This document shows positions 53,135-61,986 of a stretch of 64,000 bases of DNA, piece by piece (position 1 is the stretch's first letter; every line of letters begins with the position of its first letter). A program made the position numbers and the translations under genes. This DNA is from Paenibacillus sp. PL91 (GTDB lineage: Bacteria; Bacillota; Bacilli; Paenibacillales; Paenibacillaceae), in NCBI RefSeq assembly GCF_012935325.2, contig NZ_JABBYG020000001.1:992001-1056000 (forward strand), read 5' to 3'. The notes under the pieces were generated by a model that saw nothing but the letters and a program-made list of their open reading frames with translations, was not told the DNA's origin and did not search any database.

Positions 53135-54766
53135 TTACTGCATAGCCCTTTTTGCTGCATCATTATATATTTGCAATACTTTTTCGATATCGCCCATTTT
53201 ATGAACTTGATCGATAAATTTCTGCCAATTATGAAAGCTTGCCTTGCCTGACACAAATTTTGCCTGCTCTTCCGTAACAAATGTTTTAACCGGGTTCATA
53301 ATTTCCGAAATTTGCTGGCTTTCATCCTGCGTAAATTGAAGGCTAGGCTCGCTTAACCAAGATGGCACATATTCGTTTTCAGGCATAGGCAAGCTTGTCA
53401 GGAACGGCGATTTCTCAATCGGAACCTCTTCGTATTTGCCGCCGAATACCGTATAATCAGTAGCAGCGAAGTCAACGAATGCTCTTGAGTCATTAGCTAC
53501 CTGCAGACCTGGGTTATGCTTGCGGCTTGCTCTCATGCCGTATTTATCGCCTTCCAGCCACGGATCCGCAGCTGTTTTTAAGGAATCAATGAAGGTCGGA
53601 TTTCCATCTTCGCCGATCGTATAGGTGGTCCCCTCAATTCCCCAAGTTGTTAACCTAATTATTTCTTCGGAATATTGCAGATCAATAAATTTGATGATTT
53701 CTTCTGGATTTTTTGCTTTGGCACTAATGCAGTACGCAGCCCAGCCTAAGTCCGGGGTATTCCCGTTCACGACCTCTTGCCACGCTTTTCCGTATTTTGG
53801 ATTCTCGGGGTATAAAGAAACGGCATATATTTTACCGTCATTAGCTGTACGGGTGTATTCTCCCGGCGTTGTAAACCACTGCGTCAACCACATGAAATTA
53901 TCGCCGTTTAGCGCTTTTCTTTGGAGGGTATCGTCCGTATCGATCGTATACTCCGTATCGAGCAGCTTTTCCGAATAAAGCCGGTTGGCAAATTCCAAAG
54001 CGTCTTTGTAGCCCTCTTCCAGGACGCCGTATACGTATTTGCTGCCATCCCAGAAAATGTCGTCCTTTACATGGTTGGCGGAGAACAGGGATCGCAAGCT
54101 GTTCCATCTTGTAGCGACGGGATACTTATCCGGATAAAGCTCCTTCAGCTTTTTGGCGGCTGCATAAAATTGTTCTAGCGTTTCCGGAATCTTAATGTTG
54201 TTCGCCTGAAACACATCGTAGCGGTACGACGACGTATTCTGAATCAGCATGCCTTTATCCTCAGGGTATCTTGGGGTTGACGTTTCTTTGAAATAATACA
54301 TCTCGCCATCGGCATTCGTTACTCGCGCCATTCCGTTTTTAACTTCGCTGAGATAGTTCGTATAGTTAGGCATCAGATCCTTGTATTGACTCAGCTCCAG
54401 AATCTGGCCCTGCTCCGCCATTTCAGTCGTATCGTAAAATAGTGGGGTCACGAAAAAGTCCGTCAAATCATCGCTTGCGATCATCAGTTTAACTTTTTCG
54501 TCATATTCGGAGGATGGAATATAGTTATATTCGATATCTAACTTCTTACCTAACTTTTCTTCCATTACTCTTTTCCACTCTTTTCCAACCATACTATTTT
54601 CGTTATCTACCCCTCCCGACGGCAGCGTCACGGAGAAGGACAGTGTTTCGCCTTCGGATTCTTTCGATTCATTTTCTGCAGGTTCATTGTTGTTTGTACA
54701 GCCTGTTGCGGCAAAGGCCAGCATAAAAGCCATGATCAAACTGAGCAATTTTGTCATTTTGTTCAT
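53135..54766 (-). CDS. Extracellular solute-binding lipoprotein (LplA type)
   Basis: 543 residues, the large LplA/YtcQ class. Signal with lipobox FAATGCTN, then a Gln/Glu/Asn-rich linker and a binding domain (GVDNENSMVGKEWKRVMEEK, DFFVTPLFYDTTEMAEQGQI). GGGAGG precedes ATG 54766. It pairs with the two permeases upstream; the cargo is probably an alpha-mannose-containing oligosaccharide, judging from the GH38 neighbour. Confidence 0.9.
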   Translation of the reverse strand: MNKMTKLLSLIMAFMLAFAATGCTNNNEPAENESKESEGETLSFSVTLPSGGVDNENSMVGKEWKRVMEEKLGKKLDIEYNYIPSSEYDEKVKLMIASDDLTDFFVTPLFYDTTEMAEQGQILELSQYKDLMPNYTNYLSEVKNGMARVTNADGEMYYFKETSTPRYPEDKGMLIQNTSSYRYDVFQANNIKIPETLEQFYAAAKKLKELYPDKYPVATRWNSLRSLFSANHVKDDIFWDGSKYVYGVLEEGYKDALEFANRLYSEKLLDTEYTIDTDDTLQRKALNGDNFMWLTQWFTTPGEYTRTANDGKIYAVSLYPENPKYGKAWQEVVNGNTPDLGWAAYCISAKAKNPEEIIKFIDLQYSEEIIRLTTWGIEGTTYTIGEDGNPTFIDSLKTAADPWLEGDKYGMRASRKHNPGLQVANDSRAFVDFAATDYTVFGGKYEEVPIEKSPFLTSLPMPENEYVPSWLSEPSLQFTQDESQQISEIMNPVKTFVTEEQAKFVSGKASFHNWQKFIDQVHKMGDIEKVLQIYNDAAKRAMQ

Positions 54767-54852
54767 TTTTAGAACCTCCCTTTTGATTGAAATTTAGATG
54801 GTTTTAGAATGTATTGTAAAAAGCCTCTGTCACCTCCCTTCTTGTCTCCCCT

Positions 54853-55767
54853 TTAACCCTTAATGGATCCGATCAGGATGCCTTTCGTGAAGTGTTTTTG
54901 GAAGAAAGGGTAAATGCACATAATCGGGAACATGGTGATAATGATAACGCTCATTCGGACGGCCTTCGGATCAAGCGCATCCCCCGGCGCGTTAATGGCA
55001 ACGCTGCTGCCTGCTCCCGTTCTGCCTTGGATCGCGTTCGTATCCAACGTGAATAGATAGTTCCTTAAGATCATTTGCAAGGGATACTTATCCTGATCTT
55101 GCAGGTATACTAACGCCTCAAACCAACTGTTCCAGCTTCCTACAAGCCCAAACAACGCGAATGTGGCAAGAAGCGCTTTCGACAGTGGCAAAATAATCCG
55201 GAACAGGACCACAATATCATTTGCTCCGTCGATGAGCGCGGAATCCTTCAACTCTGACGGAATATTCATAAAAAACGTTCTAAATAGAAAGACGTTGTAT
55301 GCACCAACCGCTCCAGGCAGGATCATAACCCAAACCGTATTGAGGAGATCCAAGCTGCGCATGAGCAAATATGTAGGAATCAATCCGCCGCTGAAAAACA
55401 TCGTGATCATAAGAAAGATGGTTAGAAACTTCTTCCCTACAAAGCCCGGGATGGTAAGCGGATAAGCCATTAATGAAGTAAACAGCAGCATGATGCAGGT
55501 AGAGCCAGCCGCGTAAATAATTGAATTCACATACCCCTTATAGATGTAGGGATCTTTGAAGACGGTCGTGTAAGCCTCAATCGTGAAGCCTCTTGGCAAG
55601 ATCGTCACCCCGCCTGACGAGATATAGCGGGCACTGCTCATAGAAGTGGCGATAATATTGAAAATCGGATATAACACAACGATTAGAATTAGAATCATGA
55701 TCAAGATATTGATCAAATCAAACACTTTGGAGCCAACGGTTTCATTTCTTGTTTTCAATATGCCCAC
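54853..55767 (-). CDS. Carbohydrate ABC permease (LplC type)
   Basis: 304 residues, six membrane helices, EAA-like loop LKDSALIDGANDIVVLFRII and the family's C-terminal FFQKHFTKGILIGSIKG. Lies directly behind the LplB-like gene (three-base gap), so it is co-translated. Uses a shared ATPase encoded elsewhere. Confidence 0.92.
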   Translation of the reverse strand: MGILKTRNETVGSKVFDLINILIMILILIVVLYPIFNIIATSMSSARYISSGGVTILPRGFTIEAYTTVFKDPYIYKGYVNSIIYAAGSTCIMLLFTSLMAYPLTIPGFVGKKFLTIFLMITMFFSGGLIPTYLLMRSLDLLNTVWVMILPGAVGAYNVFLFRTFFMNIPSELKDSALIDGANDIVVLFRIILPLSKALLATFALFGLVGSWNSWFEALVYLQDQDKYPLQMILRNYLFTLDTNAIQGRTGAGSSVAINAPGDALDPKAVRMSVIIITMFPIMCIYPFFQKHFTKGILIGSIKG

Positions 55768-55770
55768 CTC

Positions 55771-56664
55771 CTAGAACAAGCTTGTTTCAGAAACTTTACG
55801 GCTAACCCAGTTCGCAAGGAACAATATGGTGAAGGATATGATAGACATAAACAATCCGATTGCCGTCGTGTACTCGTACTGCGCGCCCAAGATCCCTTGC
55901 CGATAAACATAAGAGCCGATGACATCCGCCACGCTGTACGTTTCAGGCGAATAGAGCAATATAATTTTTTGGAAATCATTACCTAATATCCCACCAATCG
56001 CGAAGATGAGCAATATGACCGTAGTAGGCCTAATTGACGGCCACGTAATATGAACCACTTTCTTCCATCTACCCGCTCCATCCACTTCCGCCACATCGTA
56101 CAGCGTAGGATCGATTCCACTCATGGCCGCAAGGTAGATAATCGTTCCGAAACCGATGCCCTGCCAAATGCCGGATGAAATGAAGATCGTCCTAAAAAAA
56201 TCCGGCTCGAGGAGAAACATGATCGGGGTTCCACCTAAATAAGCAATGATGTCATTAAAGAGTCCATCTCTGGATGCAAACTCTTTCAGCAAACCAGCAA
56301 CGATAACGACCGATATAAAGTGCGGGAAATAAGAAACCGTTTGCACGAGTTTTTTGAAGCGCTTACTTCTTAGCTCGTTAAATAACAATGCAAGAATGAT
56401 CGGAGCTGGGAATGACCAGAACAACGTATAGATGCCCAGAAGCAGCGTGTTTTTTAATATCCGGAATGCCATGGGATCATTGAAAAAGGTTTCGAAGTAC
56501 TTTAAGCCAACCCATTCGCTCCCCATAACGCCCTTAGCAGCGCTGTAGTCCTTAAAAGCGATTAATATCCCGTACATGGGGAAATACGCAAAAATCAAAA
56601 TCGTGAGAAATCCCGGCAGCACCATGAAATAGAGATATCGATGTCTCCACAATTTGGGCAGCAT
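55771..56664 (-). CDS. Carbohydrate ABC permease (LplB type)
   Basis: 297 residues with MVLPGFLTILIFAYFPMYG at the start and the EAA loop LYDVAEVDGAGRWKKVVHIT, both typical of LplB proteins. First gene of the operon that continues to the mannosidase and SGNH genes; divergent from the GntR-type regulator at 56965. Confidence 0.92.
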   Translation of the reverse strand: MLPKLWRHRYLYFMVLPGFLTILIFAYFPMYGILIAFKDYSAAKGVMGSEWVGLKYFETFFNDPMAFRILKNTLLLGIYTLFWSFPAPIILALLFNELRSKRFKKLVQTVSYFPHFISVVIVAGLLKEFASRDGLFNDIIAYLGGTPIMFLLEPDFFRTIFISSGIWQGIGFGTIIYLAAMSGIDPTLYDVAEVDGAGRWKKVVHITWPSIRPTTVILLIFAIGGILGNDFQKIILLYSPETYSVADVIGSYVYRQGILGAQYEYTTAIGLFMSIISFTILFLANWVSRKVSETSLF

Positions 56665-56964
56665 TCTCTAACACCCTTTCAATATGAACTTAAATTCTTT
56701 TGCATTGGAATCCCGGTAATCACGCTGATTGCCGAGAAAGCGTATTCATTTTTTCGCTAAAAAGTAATGCAGCTTCCGGCTGGAGTCCAATCCGCAAATG
56801 CCGTACCCGATCCACCTCCAAAGTTATTATGCTAATAAAAAAGTAACACATACTATATTTACCGTCAATACGTTAAATTTATATCATAAGTTCGTTTTAG
56901 TTAGTATACATTATGCAACGCCATGAGCTATAATGGAGCAAATGTCTATCCGAGGTGAACATAC
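56665..56964. promoter_or_regulatory. Divergent promoter region between importer operon and regulator
   Basis: A plausible sigma-A promoter for the regulator is TATACA (56905-56910), an 18-bp spacer and TATAAT (56929-56934). The palindromic AGTATACA region around 56903-56912 overlaps its -35, where an autoregulator could bind; this is speculation. The importer-side promoter could not be fixed. Confidence 0.45.
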
Positions 56965-58047
56965 ATGAGCAAGAGCGAAGCGACATTGCCCAAGTATCAG
57001 CAGGTGAAGGACTACGTGCTGTTACAAATTGAGAATAAAGAGCTGGGAGAAGACGGACGAATTCCAAGCGAATCAGAGTTTTCCAAGTTATTGGATGTCA
57101 GCTCGATTACGGTTAGAAAAGCTTTGACGGAGTTAGTTAATGAGGGGGTCATCTATCGGGTTAGGGGAAAAGGAAGCTTTGTTTCCAATCGGGCAAGCAC
57201 GCCCGCGGATAAACCGTCGCATTACGTTACCCTTATTATTTCCGGCAAGGACATGTACGATAGTTCATACATGCAGATCATAAAAGGCATTCAGTCGTTT
57301 CTAAGCCAACAGGATTGCAAGCTCATAATTGAATTTGTAGAAAACGACTTTGAACAGGAGCGCGAGCTCCTTCTGAAGCTGATGCAAACCGAAACTCGGG
57401 GGCTTCTCATTTATTCTGCCGATCCCGATGCAGCCAAGGGGTATTTGAATGAGCTTCGAAAAAAACGAATACCTTTTGTTATGCTAGACCGCAGCCCGTC
57501 TGGTTATCCAGTCGATAGCGTGACCTGCAACAATCCCGATGGCGCTTATGAAGCCGTCCAATATTTGATCGCTCAAGGCCATACGGATGTCGGATTCGCA
57601 GCTTACGATTTTCATCTCAGCACGGAGGTTGACCGGTACAACGGATACCGCCATGCCATGGCAGACGCTGGTCTTGCTCCTAGCCCTAACATTTTGTTTC
57701 TCCAAAAGAAGCTGGACTACAACAAGATGGCGAGCCTCATCCATCACGGAGAGCTCTCTGCCCTCTTCTGCGCGAATGACAGGCGCGCCTTGGAAGTCAT
57801 CGATCAACTTGCCGTATATGGCGTCAATATCCCGGATCAAATGTCCGTCATGGGCTTCGATGATTTCGAAGTCTCCAAGTTCGCCAAGGTGCCTCTATCA
57901 ACCGTCAAACAGTATTTCGAAACGTTAGGCTACGAAGGCGCCAAGCTTCTATTCGATAGCAGCAGGGACGATATTCCACACAGCTACAAGAAGATCTTGC
58001 TGTCAACCAATCTGGTCATTCGCAATTCAACAAAGACATATCCTTGA
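56965..58047 (+). CDS. GntR-type regulator with LacI-like sugar-binding domain (AraR class), paralog 2
   Basis: 360 residues. Winged helix GRIPSESEFSKLLDVSSITV and RVRGKGSFVSN, then a sugar-binding domain (GLLIYSADPDAAKGYLNELR, NILFLQKKLDYNKMASLIHH, VMGFDDFEVSKFAKVPLSTV). It is a clear paralog of the 42840-43919 regulator, so the two flank the glycan cluster. CGAGGTG precedes ATG 56965. It probably represses the divergent importer-mannosidase operon. Confidence 0.9.
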   Translation: MSKSEATLPKYQQVKDYVLLQIENKELGEDGRIPSESEFSKLLDVSSITVRKALTELVNEGVIYRVRGKGSFVSNRASTPADKPSHYVTLIISGKDMYDSSYMQIIKGIQSFLSQQDCKLIIEFVENDFEQERELLLKLMQTETRGLLIYSADPDAAKGYLNELRKKRIPFVMLDRSPSGYPVDSVTCNNPDGAYEAVQYLIAQGHTDVGFAAYDFHLSTEVDRYNGYRHAMADAGLAPSPNILFLQKKLDYNKMASLIHHGELSALFCANDRRALEVIDQLAVYGVNIPDQMSVMGFDDFEVSKFAKVPLSTVKQYFETLGYEGAKLLFDSSRDDIPHSYKKILLSTNLVIRNSTKTYP

Positions 58048-58063
58048 AAGGAGATGATTAATC

Positions 58064-58250
58064 ATGAATTTAGCAGAGCAACGCTTGCAGTTCGAAGCAA
58101 TCAAACGCAATTACGAGAGCGTTAAAGTCAACTTACGCGGTGTCAAAGGACGGCAAAGTCGATCTGTACAGCAGCATTGGTGATACCGAGGTCGGACGAA
58201 TCGTCATTGACTATCCGTTTAAGAAGGAAGGTCCGATAGTCACGTTCTAA
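58064..58250 (+). pseudogene. Frameshifted short remnant downstream of the regulator
   Basis: AAAGGAGATGATTAATC gives a perfect start for MNLAEQRLQFEAIKRNYESV, but near residue 26 the frame shifts, and the continuation SKDGKVDLYSSIGDTEVG ... KKEGPIVTF lies in another frame. The family is not recognised. It looks like both ends of one gene brought together by a deletion. Confidence 0.5.
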
Positions 58251-58430
58251 ACAGCGGACAACCACCAAACGTCCATTTCCCCCTCCCCTAAGAGCATAAG
58301 ATGGACGTTTGGCTAAAACCTCTGTTGTAACCCAAAACAGTATAACAGGATTCACAAAAACTCATACAAACCAACATTGCCCTGCTAGGGGCATTTATCA
58401 GCTATTCGCTACCGGAAGGAGAGAGTTCAT

Positions 58431-59195
58431 ATGGCGTTCAACTTTACGGGGAAAATCATCGTTGTCACCGGCGCCGCAAGCGGAATCGGGCGGGCGATCG
58501 CGATCGGATTCGCAAGGGCCGGAGCAGAAGTCGTCGCTTCCGACATACATGAAGGCAATCTGCTGCAATTGCAGGAAGAATTGAAGCTCGAGGATGTGAG
58601 CATTACCATTCAAATCTGCAATGTGAGCGACCAGCAAGAAGTCCTATCCTTGTTCTCGAACTTCGCGCTCGCAAAGGGGCTCGATGTATTTGTCCATTGT
58701 GCAGGTATTACCTATACGAAGCACGTGACGGACACCTCCATCGCCGAATACCGCGCATTAATTGAGACGAATCTGTCTGGCACTTTCTATAGCTTGCAGC
58801 ACGCCGTTAGCCGTATGAAGGAGCACGGGGCACAAGGTTCGATTATTGTCATCAGCTCCATTAACGCGCATCGTCCCTTGCCTTCTCAGGCGGTATATTC
58901 CAGTACGAAAGTGGCGATCGAATCGCTTGTCCAATCGTTGGCCGTCGAAGTCGCGCCCTTGCAGATCAGAGTCAACTGTTTGGCGCCAGGCGCCGTGAAT
59001 ACGCCATTAGTGAGAGACGCCAAACCTGCCGCGGCCGACGGAATTAAAGGCTCCACAGGAACCCCCATCCCTGTCGGTTATATGGCAGAACCCGAGGATA
59101 TGGTGGGAACCGTATTGTTTCTGGCCTCACCGTTGTCGTCATACATGACGGGGGCAAGCCTGGTCGTAGACGGCGGATTGCTTCTTCAAAGATAA
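58431..59195 (+). CDS. Short-chain dehydrogenase/reductase
   Basis: 254 residues, classical SDR. TGAASGIGRA (nucleotide binding), HCAGI (for NNAGI), catalytic Ser in ISSINAH and Tyr-x-x-x-Lys in VYSSTK, then the C-terminal PGAVNTPLVRD and GASLVVDGGLLLQR. NAD(P)-dependent oxidoreduction, probably of a sugar or sugar acid given the neighbourhood. GGAAGGAGAG precedes ATG 58431. Confidence 0.9.
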   Translation: MAFNFTGKIIVVTGAASGIGRAIAIGFARAGAEVVASDIHEGNLLQLQEELKLEDVSITIQICNVSDQQEVLSLFSNFALAKGLDVFVHCAGITYTKHVTDTSIAEYRALIETNLSGTFYSLQHAVSRMKEHGAQGSIIVISSINAHRPLPSQAVYSSTKVAIESLVQSLAVEVAPLQIRVNCLAPGAVNTPLVRDAKPAAADGIKGSTGTPIPVGYMAEPEDMVGTVLFLASPLSSYMTGASLVVDGGLLLQR

Positions 59196-59281
59196 GCTAA
59201 TGCACGCTAAACAATCATAACCAAGGAAATGAAAGATGTTGTATGGATACTGCCCTTGACTCGATGTAAGGTAAAGCATAG

Positions 59282-59392
59282 CGGCTTATTACGGAGGATT
59301 TTGATGATACTCTCTGCATCGTAGGCATTCCTATCTATCATTACGGGGTAATACCAGCGATGCTGTTACCGCTTGCAAAGCAGATGCAATAA
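59282..59392 (+). pseudogene. Possible flavodoxin-like fragment
   Basis: An open frame without a start reads DDTLCIVGIPIYHYGVIPAM then a helix and TAA. The D...PIY...G..PA pattern is reminiscent of flavodoxin-type proteins, but the fragment is too short for a firm call. Confidence 0.25.
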
Positions 59393-59439
59393 AGTTTTCC
59401 AATCCTGAAATCAGATGCAGCCGACATACGTGCAAAAGC

Positions 59440-59490
59440 AGATCACTTGATGGGCAATAGATACCCCCATTAAGTGATCTGTTTTATAAT
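59440..59490 (+). terminator. Terminator-like hairpin
   Basis: AGATCACTTGATGGG pairs with CCCATTAAGTGATCT, followed by GTTTTAT. It may end transcripts from the SDR region. Confidence 0.6.
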
Positions 59491-59675
59491 GTTGGGCTAT
59501 CTCACAATCGTGCTCCGTTTTACGAATCCCATATATTACGAAAGTGGATTTGATGCATTACTTCAAGTATCTTCCCGTAATCGACTGCTCTGCATGGATG
59601 ATTTGAGGAGATTTGTTTTCTATTCGTAACCCCTCCCGCACTCTTAGCAATCCTTATTATTTATTCGAGTAATTT

Positions 59676-59773
59676 AAGCATACCTGCCCGTTAGTTTAAT
59701 AAAAAGTGCAGGCATCTGTAGCGCCTGCTCATTGATGTGTGCTTTTCAACTATCGTTCCCCGTTAGTTGAATG
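59676..59773 (-). repeat. Cassette-boundary repeat with class 3 hairpin (second array block)
   Basis: Half-site ATACCTGCCCGTTAGTTTAA (59680-59699), hairpin GCAGGC/GCCTGC (59708-59728), half-site AACTATCGTTCCCCGTTAGT (59748-59767). The class 3 hairpin is shared with 20728-20752, about 39 kb away. Confidence 0.8.
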
Positions 59774-59781
59774 ATAAACGA

Positions 59782-60250
59782 TTATTCTTTCAGAACGTCC
59801 ATCCAATTTGGTGGAAAATCAGCCTTCTGCGGATCTTTTAAGTGCTTCCAGGTTATTAACTTTACATTATTAGGGTTCATAGGAGATATATCGATTGTAA
59901 GACTGTCCTTACCAACGGGAATATGTGGTCCAACTGTTGGAACCACTTCAAGGGTTATTAAAAAATGAAATCCTCTAAATCCATTTACCCGTTGCACATT
60001 TGTAACATCCACAAAGTAAGGATAAACCTCTGGTGAGTAATTCAATTTATTTGAATATGTCTCATCTATTTTCTTTTCTGTGTATGGCAAAAGAAATAGC
60101 ATTAGCATGTCTTGAAACCTTAATTCTTTCGACTCTTTAGGTTTGTCATTAGTACTTTTGATGTCAGTTTTTCATTTGCTCCAACGAGATTATTATTTAT
60201 ACCACTCATTGAACACCAGACAAGCAATATTAAAATCAATATTTTTTCAC
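59782..60250 (-). pseudogene. DUF3888-like secreted protein, frameshifted
   Basis: The intact 3' frame encodes MLMLFLLPYTEKKIDETYSN ... VVPTVGPHIPVGKDSLTIDI, the pattern I associate with DUF3888. Upstream, signal-peptide sequence (KILILILLVWCSM) and KTDIKSTNDKPKESKELRF are readable only with two single-A insertions: one in the A-run after GTG 60250, one in GAAAAACTG. Either the gene has decayed, or homopolymer lengths are miscalled. A single-gene unit between repeats. Confidence 0.65.
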
Positions 60251-60295
60251 GACAAGAACCCCCAATAGTATGGAGGTATTTTTCCCTAGAATTCA

Positions 60296-60396
60296 TTGTT
60301 TATCCTGCCCACAAGTTTAATAAAATTAAGCAGGCTTCTGCAGCGCCTGATCATCGATGTGTCCTGCTCAACTAACGTCTCTCGTTTACGCAACAA
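60296..60396 (-). repeat. Cassette-boundary repeat with class 3 hairpin, diverged
   Basis: Half-site TTATCCTGCCCACAAGTTTA (60300-60319), hairpin CAGGCTTCTGCAGCGCCTG (60331-60349), half-site AACTAACGTCTCTCGTTTAC (60370-60389). Confidence 0.7.
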
Positions 60397-60416
60397 TAAA
60401 TCGTGGTACAAAAACT

Positions 60417-60806
60417 TCAAATCAAATCAATTTGTCTTATATACGGTGTAATGTAAAAACAATCATCAAGTTCTTCTTCAACTTTTGACCAATATATAAT
60501 CGTTTTTCTATGTAAATCCATATCGCGAACTAAATGTTTCTTTATGTTCTCCCAGATACTCTCTTGGTAATGACCTTCGCTTAAATAGTCATCATAAGAA
60601 GAAATGATCAAGCTCAGCAGAGCGAACTTTTCATCTTGGTTCAGATAAGCCGTTTCATAAAATGAAATAAACTCAATAACTCTAGATGAATTGGCAACTT
60701 CATGTTCCCAATCTTGCGAAAACTGATCTAATTCCGGAAGCCCTAATTTGTCGTTAAGACTATCTATAGCCCCCCTAGTAATAAAAAACTCATTAGGATC
60801 ATTCAA
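60417..60806 (-). CDS. Hypothetical immunity-like protein
   Basis: 129 residues, strongly acidic and helical, with a C-terminal strand pair (DDCFYITPYIRQIDLI). Similar in style to small immunity proteins of the polymorphic-toxin world, but no family is recognised. TTG 60806 has GGAGG seven bases upstream. Single gene between two repeats. Confidence 0.65.
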   Translation of the reverse strand: MNDPNEFFITRGAIDSLNDKLGLPELDQFSQDWEHEVANSSRVIEFISFYETAYLNQDEKFALLSLIISSYDDYLSEGHYQESIWENIKKHLVRDMDLHRKTIIYWSKVEEELDDCFYITPYIRQIDLI

Positions 60807-60846
60807 GCTGTTTCCTCCAGTTTCTCTAACTTAAATGTTTGTTTTT

Positions 60847-60935
60847 CACGCTAACTATCTGTTATGGCGGAAACGACAATCTATGGCGTGACGAGCCGAT
60901 GAAGGATTGATCTAAAGTTATCCGTTAGTTTAACC
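60847..60935 (-). repeat. Degenerate cassette-boundary repeat
   Basis: CACGCTAACTATCTGTTATG (60847-60866) and AGTTATCCGTTAGTTTAACC (60916-60935) flank a region without a clear hairpin. Confidence 0.5.
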
Positions 60936-60983
60936 AACCAATTTCAGTCAGGATGCTAGCAGAATCGTCTGATGCGAGCATTC

Positions 60984-61469
60984 TCAAATAGGATAATGTA
61001 ATAGAATCTTCTCCATGTGAATTCCAGCAATGTATCCACCTGACGGTTTCAATCTTAAAGAGATATCGAATGGTTTAAATCCATGCTTTTTATAGAACAA
61101 AATTCCTCTTGTATTCGTATTATGACATACAAGTTTGAGCCTCTTTACGTTCAACTTTTGTATTGCAATTGATTCCATCGTTTCAATCAGAAATTGAGAA
61201 GCCCCTTTTCCTCGATAACCAGGGGATACAATAACATTGCCTAGCCAGCAAGACCCGTCATCATGGTCATAGAAATTTGCGTAAGATACTGCTTCATCGT
61301 TATGTAAAATAATTGTTGGTTCTAATCTATTTTTAACGGCCTTTGTGATTTGTTTTGGTGTTAGAGGGTACACCGCATTTGGGAACATAAAATATAACTC
61401 CTCTTCGTTTTGCGGAAAAGAGCACAAAGTTTCAAGATCACTTGGTTGAAGAGATCGATAAGAATACAT
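60984..61469 (-). CDS. GNAT-family N-acetyltransferase
   Basis: 161 residues. The acetyl-CoA pyrophosphate-binding motif A is VIVSPGYRGKGASQFLIETM, followed by the motif B helix KRLKLVCHNTNTRGILFYKK and GFKPF. Complete by family standards. The acceptor substrate (antibiotic, protein or small amine) cannot be told. GGAGG lies before ATG 61469. GNAT genes are common cargo of gene cassette arrays. Confidence 0.9.
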   Translation of the reverse strand: MYSYRSLQPSDLETLCSFPQNEEELYFMFPNAVYPLTPKQITKAVKNRLEPTIILHNDEAVSYANFYDHDDGSCWLGNVIVSPGYRGKGASQFLIETMESIAIQKLNVKRLKLVCHNTNTRGILFYKKHGFKPFDISLRLKPSGGYIAGIHMEKILLHYPI

Positions 61470-61543
61470 GTTTATCCTCCAATATTAATGAATGAAGATG
61501 ATTAAGTATACTTTCTTGACCGACATTCAGTTTCCTTCTTTTG

Positions 61544-61577
61544 TTTTCAACTATCCTGCCCGTTAGCTTAACACGCC
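61544..61577 (-). repeat. Solo half-site of the cassette repeat
   Basis: AACTATCCTGCCCGTTAGCT (61549-61568), without hairpin or partner. 61578-61680 holds no gene. Confidence 0.65.
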
Positions 61578-61680
61578 TTACACATCTAGTTTATATTTCT
61601 TATAAAGTTTGCTCTTTTAAAAATTGTTGGTAAAACTAGCAACATATTCGTCCTGAACCGATTTATTCCCTCTATTGTTA

Positions 61681-61712
61681 TTGAACATAACTGCCCATTA
61701 GCTTAATGCTGC
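61681..61712 (-). repeat. Solo half-site of the cassette repeat
   Basis: AACATAACTGCCCATTAGCT (61684-61703), about 130 bp from the previous one. Last half-site of the second block. Confidence 0.6.
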
Positions 61713-61760
61713 TACCGCCGCGCGCCCCTCCTCTACCACGTATCTCCTTTTTCTTTCGAT

Positions 61761-61793
61761 AAAAAAACCCGCGGTGATTCTAAATCACCACGG
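61761..61793 (-). terminator. Terminator-like hairpin
   Basis: Minus strand CCGTGGTGATTTAGAATCAC then CGCGG and TTTTTTT. It would stop minus-strand transcription entering the array from the right; no gene is seen upstream on that strand. Confidence 0.6.
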
Positions 61794-61986
61794 ATCGCAA
61801 CTCCCAGAACACCACTGCCTCCGCAACTACCTGCCTGGAGTCTCTGTTCAGTTCACTAAAGAACTTTGTTTTCAATTAAAAACTTTATTTTCTTTCACCA
61901 ACAGATAATTTGCATATCTCCGCCCCATGCGTTACAATCTTTACATCGACAAATTTGCAGGTCTATACAAGGAGGTTCACGCGCCC

